This document shows positions 7,867 to 10,646 of a stretch of 10,646 nucleotides of DNA, piece by piece. The stretch spans positions 1 to 10,646 of the forward strand of contig WLNN01000037.1 of the NCBI GenBank assembly GCA_009699765.1, in the 5' to 3' direction. Positions within the stretch are counted from its first letter, which is position 1. Every line of letters starts with the position of its first letter. Below the pieces are notes generated by a model. It saw only the letters and a program-made list of their open reading frames with translations. It was not told the DNA's origin and made no database searches. This stretch comes from Actinomycetota bacterium. Its GTDB lineage: Bacteria > Actinomycetota > Actinomycetes > Nanopelagicales > Nanopelagicaceae. Position numbers and translations under genes: made by a program.

Positions 7867-8646
7867 GTGTTCTACGACCTCTCGACCATATCTATAGTCT
7901 TACTCTTTCTTGCAATTTTTGCAGCTGGTTTTATTGATGCAATCGCTGGCGGGGGAGGGCTAATTCAGACTCCAGCACTTTTGCTCACGTTTCCAAATGA
8001 GAATCCTGTATCCGTTGTCGGAACATCAAAGACAGCTGCCTTCTTTGGAACCACCACAGCGGCAATCAAATATCGTAAATCAATTAAGACAGATCCCAAG
8101 TTACTTCTGGCGATGGTCTTCCCGGCATTCGTGGGAGCTAGTCTTGGTGCACTTCTCGCCTCTCATATCTCGGCGGAAATCTTTAAAAACGCAATTTTTG
8201 TGATGATGATTGCAATCTTTATCTACACATGGAGAAAGCCAGAACTCGGCAAAGTGCATCTCGATAAGCACTCATCGCAAAAATTAATGTATATCGGTGG
8301 TGTAGCCGCATTCTTTATTGGTTTCTATGATGGCTTAATCGGACCCGGCACTGGAACTATGTTGATGATCTTCTTGGTTGCCGTGATGGGATTTGCCTTT
8401 GTTGGTGCCTCAGCAATTGCAAAGGTGGTCAATGCCTCCACAAATTTGGCTTCAATTATTGTTGTGGGAATAAAGCTTGGAATTATGTGGAAACTCGGAT
8501 TAGCGCTCGGTCTTGCAAATCTTGTTGGAGGCTATCTCGGCTCTCACTTGGCCATCGCGAAAGGCTCAAACTTTATCCGCATCTTCTTCCTCATCGTCAC
8601 TGGTTTGCTAATTCTCCGACTTGGATACTCGCTTTACATAGAGTAA
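7867..8646 (+). CDS. TauE/SafE (TSUP) family membrane permease, YfcA-like
   Basis: Polytopic membrane protein of 259 residues, about seven to eight helices, of the TSUP family, whose studied members move sulfite, sulfonates or related organic anions across the membrane. The two family repeats are visible: GFIDAIAGGGGL at residues 21-32 and GFYDGLIGPGTGT at 152-164; the second matches the YfcA subgroup closely. The cytoplasmic loop around 113-135 (WRKPELGKVHLDKHSSQK) is basic. The start is a GTG only 3 nt after the proS stop, without a clear Shine-Dalgarno, so expression is probably coupled to proS. It begins directly before the first helix, as expected. I know of no functional tie between this permease and prolyl-tRNA charging; the substrate cannot be read from the sequence. 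The family is sure, the function is not. Confidence 0.88.
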   Translation: MFYDLSTISIVLLFLAIFAAGFIDAIAGGGGLIQTPALLLTFPNENPVSVVGTSKTAAFFGTTTAAIKYRKSIKTDPKLLLAMVFPAFVGASLGALLASHISAEIFKNAIFVMMIAIFIYTWRKPELGKVHLDKHSSQKLMYIGGVAAFFIGFYDGLIGPGTGTMLMIFLVAVMGFAFVGASAIAKVVNASTNLASIIVVGIKLGIMWKLGLALGLANLVGGYLGSHLAIAKGSNFIRIFFLIVTGLLILRLGYSLYIE

Positions 8647-8687
8647 ATTTGCCCTCGCAAGATAACTGAATAACAACAAAATAAAAA

Positions 8688-8693
8688 TAGAAT
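8688..8693 (+). promoter_or_regulatory. Putative -10 box upstream of rimP
   Basis: TAGAAT lies in an A-rich tract (about 8669-8693) in the 62-nt gap before rimP, the longest gap between the window start and nusA. Expected transcription start is near 8700. AGGACGG at 8694-8700 resembles a Shine-Dalgarno 8 nt before the ATG but would be largely lost if transcription starts at 8700, so the box and the ribosome-binding site compete in part. No -35 consensus was seen. A start of the rimP-nusA-infB transcription unit here is likely by position; the exact box is a guess. Confidence 0.45.
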
Positions 8694-8708
8694 AGGACGG
8701 CAACTCAA

Positions 8709-9182
8709 ATGGCCATCAAAGATCAAATATCCGAGCTAATTACTCCAGTGCTACAACAAGCTGGCTACTTTCTCGAAGATGTAAATGTCGTTTCGCCTGG
8801 AAATCACCGCATAGTCACAATTATTGTCGATGGCGAAAGCGCTCTCAATCTTGATCAGGTCACCGTCGCATCAAAGCTTGTATCCGAACTCATGGATGAA
8901 GCTGCATTTATGGGAGAGACTCCTTTTACTCTTGAGGTTACATCACCAGGAATAGACCGTCCGCTGACGTTGCCGCGACATTTTGCTAAGAATGTGACTC
9001 GACTCCTTAAAATTACAAAGAATGACGGAGAAGTAGTTAACGGTCGGATTACAACAAATACCGAATTTGATGTGACTCTCACTATTCTTGAGAAGAAAAC
9101 AACGAGCGAAGTCACTGTACTTCTAGCCGATATAAAGCGCGCTGTTGTTGAGATCGAATTCAACCGAAAGGATGAGATCTAA
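8709..9182 (+). CDS. rimP: Ribosome maturation factor RimP
   Basis: Cytosolic assembly factor for the 30S ribosomal subunit. The 157-residue protein has the two-domain RimP layout: an N-terminal alpha/beta domain (about 1-88) ending in the hallmark LEVTSPGIDRPL at residues 75-86, and a C-terminal SH3-like beta domain (about 91-157). The length is normal for the family (about 150-180). The ATG at 8709 follows AGGACGG by 8 nt. The stop shares one base with nusA (TAATG). Position directly before nusA and infB is the conserved context of rimP in bacteria from E. coli to Mycobacterium and confirms the call. Confidence 0.95.
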   Translation: MAIKDQISELITPVLQQAGYFLEDVNVVSPGNHRIVTIIVDGESALNLDQVTVASKLVSELMDEAAFMGETPFTLEVTSPGIDRPLTLPRHFAKNVTRLLKITKNDGEVVNGRITTNTEFDVTLTILEKKTTSEVTVLLADIKRAVVEIEFNRKDEI

Positions 9183-10153
9183 TGCATGTAGAGATGGATG
9201 CGCTTCTCGCCTTAACAACCGAGAAAGATATGTCGCTTGAACAATTGATTCAAGCTATCGAAGTTGGAGTCCTCACTGCCTATAACCAAGGGCATGAACC
9301 AAATCGTTACGCGCAAGCTCGCCTCAATCGCGAAACCGGCGAAATCCAAATTATCATCCCAGCTTTTAATGAGCTCGGTGAAAAAATTGCAGAAGAAGTC
9401 GATTCGCCAGATGGTTTTGGTCGAATCGCAACCTCAACTGCTCGCCAAGTGATTAAGCATGCAATGCGTGCAACAAACGATGCCGAGATTGTTGGCGAGT
9501 TCACAACTTCCGTAGGCGATGTTATTTCAGGTGTAATTCAACAAGGTCGTGATCCTAAGATGGTCAATGTCAATCTTGGTCGTGTCGAAGGTCGCATTCC
9601 TCCTCAAGAGCAAGTTCCTGGTGAGCTCTATAACCACGGTGATCGAATCAAATGTTTTGTGGTTGAAGTAAAGCAAGGAATGAAGGGTCCAGAGATTATG
9701 TTGTCTCGAAGTCACCCCGGACTCGTTAAACAATTGTTTGCGCTAGAAGTTCCAGAAGTTAAAGATCGCGTTGTTGAAATCATGGGTGTTGCTCGCGAAG
9801 CGGGCCATAGAACAAAGATTGCTGTTCGCTCGCATCGGGCTGGAGTTTCACCAAAGGGTTCTTTAATTGGACCAATGGGTGCTCGTGCTCGCGCTGTTAT
9901 GGATGAACTCAATGGCGAGAAGATTGACATCGTTGATTACGATGAAGATCCAGCGAAGTATGTTGCGCACGCACTTGCGCCAGCAAAGGTAACAAGCGTT
10001 CAAATCGTTGATCTTGATGCCCGTTCTGCAAAGGTCGTCGTTCCTGATTACCAGCTCTCGCTAGCGATTGGTAAGGATGGACAGAACGCACGTCTCGCTG
10101 CGCGCTTAACGGGCTGGCGTATTGATATTCATCCCGACGCGCCTGCCGAATAG
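9182..10153 (+). CDS. nusA: Transcription termination/antitermination factor NusA
   Basis: Binds RNA polymerase and nascent RNA to modulate pausing, termination and rRNA antitermination. The 323-residue protein shows the N-terminal polymerase-binding domain (about 1-105), an S1 domain (about 109-178, VGDVISGVIQQGRD...IMLSR), then KH1 with GPMG at 230-233 and KH2 with GKDG at 297-300. It ends just after GWRIDIHPD, so there are no acidic C-terminal repeats as in E. coli, the usual actinobacterial form. The start MHVEMDALLAL aligns with mycobacterial NusA from its first residue. AAAGGA at 9167-9172, inside rimP, is 9 nt before the ATG; the 1-nt overlap (TAATG) suggests coupling with rimP. Downstream, ylxR is missing and infB follows after 174 nt. 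Confidence 0.97.
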   Translation: MHVEMDALLALTTEKDMSLEQLIQAIEVGVLTAYNQGHEPNRYAQARLNRETGEIQIIIPAFNELGEKIAEEVDSPDGFGRIATSTARQVIKHAMRATNDAEIVGEFTTSVGDVISGVIQQGRDPKMVNVNLGRVEGRIPPQEQVPGELYNHGDRIKCFVVEVKQGMKGPEIMLSRSHPGLVKQLFALEVPEVKDRVVEIMGVAREAGHRTKIAVRSHRAGVSPKGSLIGPMGARARAVMDELNGEKIDIVDYDEDPAKYVAHALAPAKVTSVQIVDLDARSAKVVVPDYQLSLAIGKDGQNARLAARLTGWRIDIHPDAPAE

Positions 10154-10173
10154 GATTTTTAGGCTCGTTTAGG

Positions 10174-10179
10174 TAGAAT
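10174..10179 (+). promoter_or_regulatory. Putative -10 box in the nusA-infB gap
   Basis: TAGAAT occurs in the context AGGTAGAATTCCCCTCG, which resembles the box before proS (AGGTAGGCTCGCCTCC). A second hexamer, TAGGCT, lies at 10160-10165. The predicted start near 10186 would give an infB leader of about 140 nt holding the short ORF and the hairpin described below. No -35 consensus was seen. This may be an internal promoter that lets infB be expressed apart from rimP-nusA. Confidence 0.45.
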
Positions 10180-10197
10180 TCCCCTCGTTACTTACGC

Positions 10198-10251
10198 ATG
10201 GCCAAAAGGGCAATGCAAGAAATGGATGCGAAAGATATGAAGCAAAAATGA
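10198..10251 (+). CDS. Possible 17-codon ORF in the infB leader
   Basis: ATG to TGA reading MAKRAMQEMDAKDMKQK: 4 Met and 4 Lys in 17 residues, highly charged, no membrane segment, not recognised. It has no Shine-Dalgarno (preceding bases CGTTACTTACGC) and begins about 12 nt after the expected start of transcription from the 10174 box, so translation is uncertain. It could be a regulatory leader peptide, a remnant, or chance. It does not contain the CVGC-type start of YlxR. Confidence 0.2.
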   Translation: MAKRAMQEMDAKDMKQK

Positions 10252-10282
10252 GCTCGTTCACATCATGAGGTTCGACAACTAG

Positions 10283-10313
10283 GGCTCGCATCCCAAAAGT
10301 ATTTATGCGGGCC
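10283..10313 (+). promoter_or_regulatory. Hairpin in the infB 5' leader
   Basis: GGCTCGCAT (10283-10291) pairs with ATGCGGGCC (10305-10313): nine pairs including one G.U, closing a 13-nt A/T-rich loop. The stem ends 5 nt before the Shine-Dalgarno of infB, so it does not hide that site but sits at the edge of the ribosome footprint. No U-run follows, so it is not a terminator. The function is unknown: possibly mRNA stabilisation, processing or translation control of infB. Confidence 0.45.
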
Positions 10314-10318
10314 AAGAC

Positions 10319-10323
10319 AGGAG
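10319..10323 (+). promoter_or_regulatory. Ribosome-binding site of infB
   Basis: AGGAG, the best Shine-Dalgarno in the window, ends 4 nt before the GTG at 10328. It supports that GTG as the infB start. An ATG at 10326 lies only 2 nt after it and is out of frame, too close for normal initiation. Confidence 0.75.
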
Positions 10324-10327
10324 AAAT

Positions 10328-10646
10328 GTGTCAAAGGTCCGTGTACATGAGTTGGCAAAACAACTCGGTATGGAAAGCAAGGAAGTCCTTGCTAAGTTAC
10401 AAGAACTCGGCGAATTCGTCCGATCCGCTTCATCAACAGTTGAGCCACCGGTTGCTCGCAAGTTAATTGCGCTCTATCCCGATGCAAAGCCAACTATCGA
10501 TGCGAAGCCGGTAAAGAAAGCGGCAGCGAAGAAAGCTGCTGCTCCAAAAAAGTCTGAAGTTAATCCTGAACTCGCAGCAGAACTTGCCGCCGAGCTCGGA
10601 GTTGATCTTGCAGCGCTTAAGGCATCACGTGAAGCAGAGCAGGCAG
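10328..10646 (+). CDS. infB: Translation initiation factor IF-2 (3' truncated)
   Basis: GTPase that brings initiator tRNA to the 30S subunit and promotes subunit joining. Only about 106 codons are in the window, from the GTG at 10328, so the GTPase domain lies downstream. The visible part opens with the IF2_N helical domain (residues 1-52: [20 protein letters not shown], then [21 protein letters not shown]), nearly the actinobacterial consensus. It then enters a low-complexity Lys/Ala linker ([16 protein letters not shown]) and an acidic, Ala/Glu-rich stretch, as usual for actinobacterial IF-2. The start is set by the AGGAG at 10319 and by the family N-terminus. The 174-nt leader is the longest untranslated gap in the window. 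Confidence 0.95.
   Translation, partial: MSKVRVHELAKQLGMESKEVLAKLQELGEFVRSASSTVEPPVARKLIALYPDAKPTIDAKPVKKAAAKKAAAPKKSEVNPELAAELAAELGVDLAALKASREAEQA

Noticed and set aside
8647..8687. Possible terminator between the permease and rimP
   Set aside because: No inverted repeat followed by T residues is visible; the stretch is simply A-rich.
10112..10160. Hairpin GGCTGGCG (10112-10119) / CGCCTGCC (10140-10147) at the end of nusA followed by TTTTT at 10156
   Set aside because: The stem has a central T-T mismatch, the loop is about 20 nt, it lies within nusA codons, and the T-run is 8 nt past the stem. This is a poor fit to an intrinsic terminator.
10305..10466. Open frame of 53 codons starting at ATG 10305
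   Set aside because: It overlaps infB in another frame, and its start lies in the hairpin 3' arm; infB has family-level similarity, so this is a shadow.
10501..10550. Low-complexity repeat of AAG/GCN codons
   Set aside because: It encodes the usual Lys/Ala-rich linker of actinobacterial IF-2, so it is not a separate repeat element.

Overview
The window is a compact, entirely plus-strand stretch of a chromosome from a low-to-moderate GC actinobacterium. By eye it is about 45% GC; I did not count it. Three features point to Actinobacteria: NusA is of the short actinobacterial type without C-terminal acidic repeats; the order dxr - rseP(rip1) - ispG ... proS ... rimP - nusA - infB matches that in Mycobacterium; and TAGAAT/TAGGCT-type -10 boxes sit 7 nt before start codons. 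Low GC, near-zero intergenic space and a polyamine-type importer together suggest a streamlined freshwater acI lineage (Nanopelagicales / 'Planktophila'-like). That lineage assignment is inference.

Layout. (1) 1-2651: the end of an ABC importer operon, potA (5' truncated), potB and potC, probably for spermidine/putrescine; the binding protein potD is not in the window. (2) 2648-6108: the MEP isoprenoid genes dxr and ispG flanking the site-2 protease rseP. dxr overlaps potC by ATGA, so importer and isoprenoid genes may share a transcript. (3) 6130-8646: proS (prolyl-tRNA synthetase) and a TauE/SafE (TSUP, YfcA-like) membrane permease. (4) 8709-10646: the rimP - nusA - infB transcription/translation module, with infB truncated by the window end.

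Junctions are 8-nt, 4-nt, 4-nt and 1-nt overlaps from potA to rseP, about 21 nt before ispG and proS, 3 nt before the permease, 62 nt before rimP, 1-nt overlap rimP/nusA, and 174 nt before infB. Promoter-like -10 boxes exactly 7 nt from the ATG suggest leaderless transcripts for ispG and proS. A.T-rich DNA with TAGAAT precedes rimP.

The least explained stretch is 10154-10327 between nusA and infB. Actinobacteria normally have ylxR here. Instead this window has -10-like boxes, a possible 17-codon ORF, a 9-bp hairpin and a strong ribosome-binding site. No mobile elements, CRISPR arrays, tRNAs or rRNAs were seen. There is no gene-free stretch over 300 bases. The window is mostly ordinary housekeeping DNA, and I see no clear new biological system.
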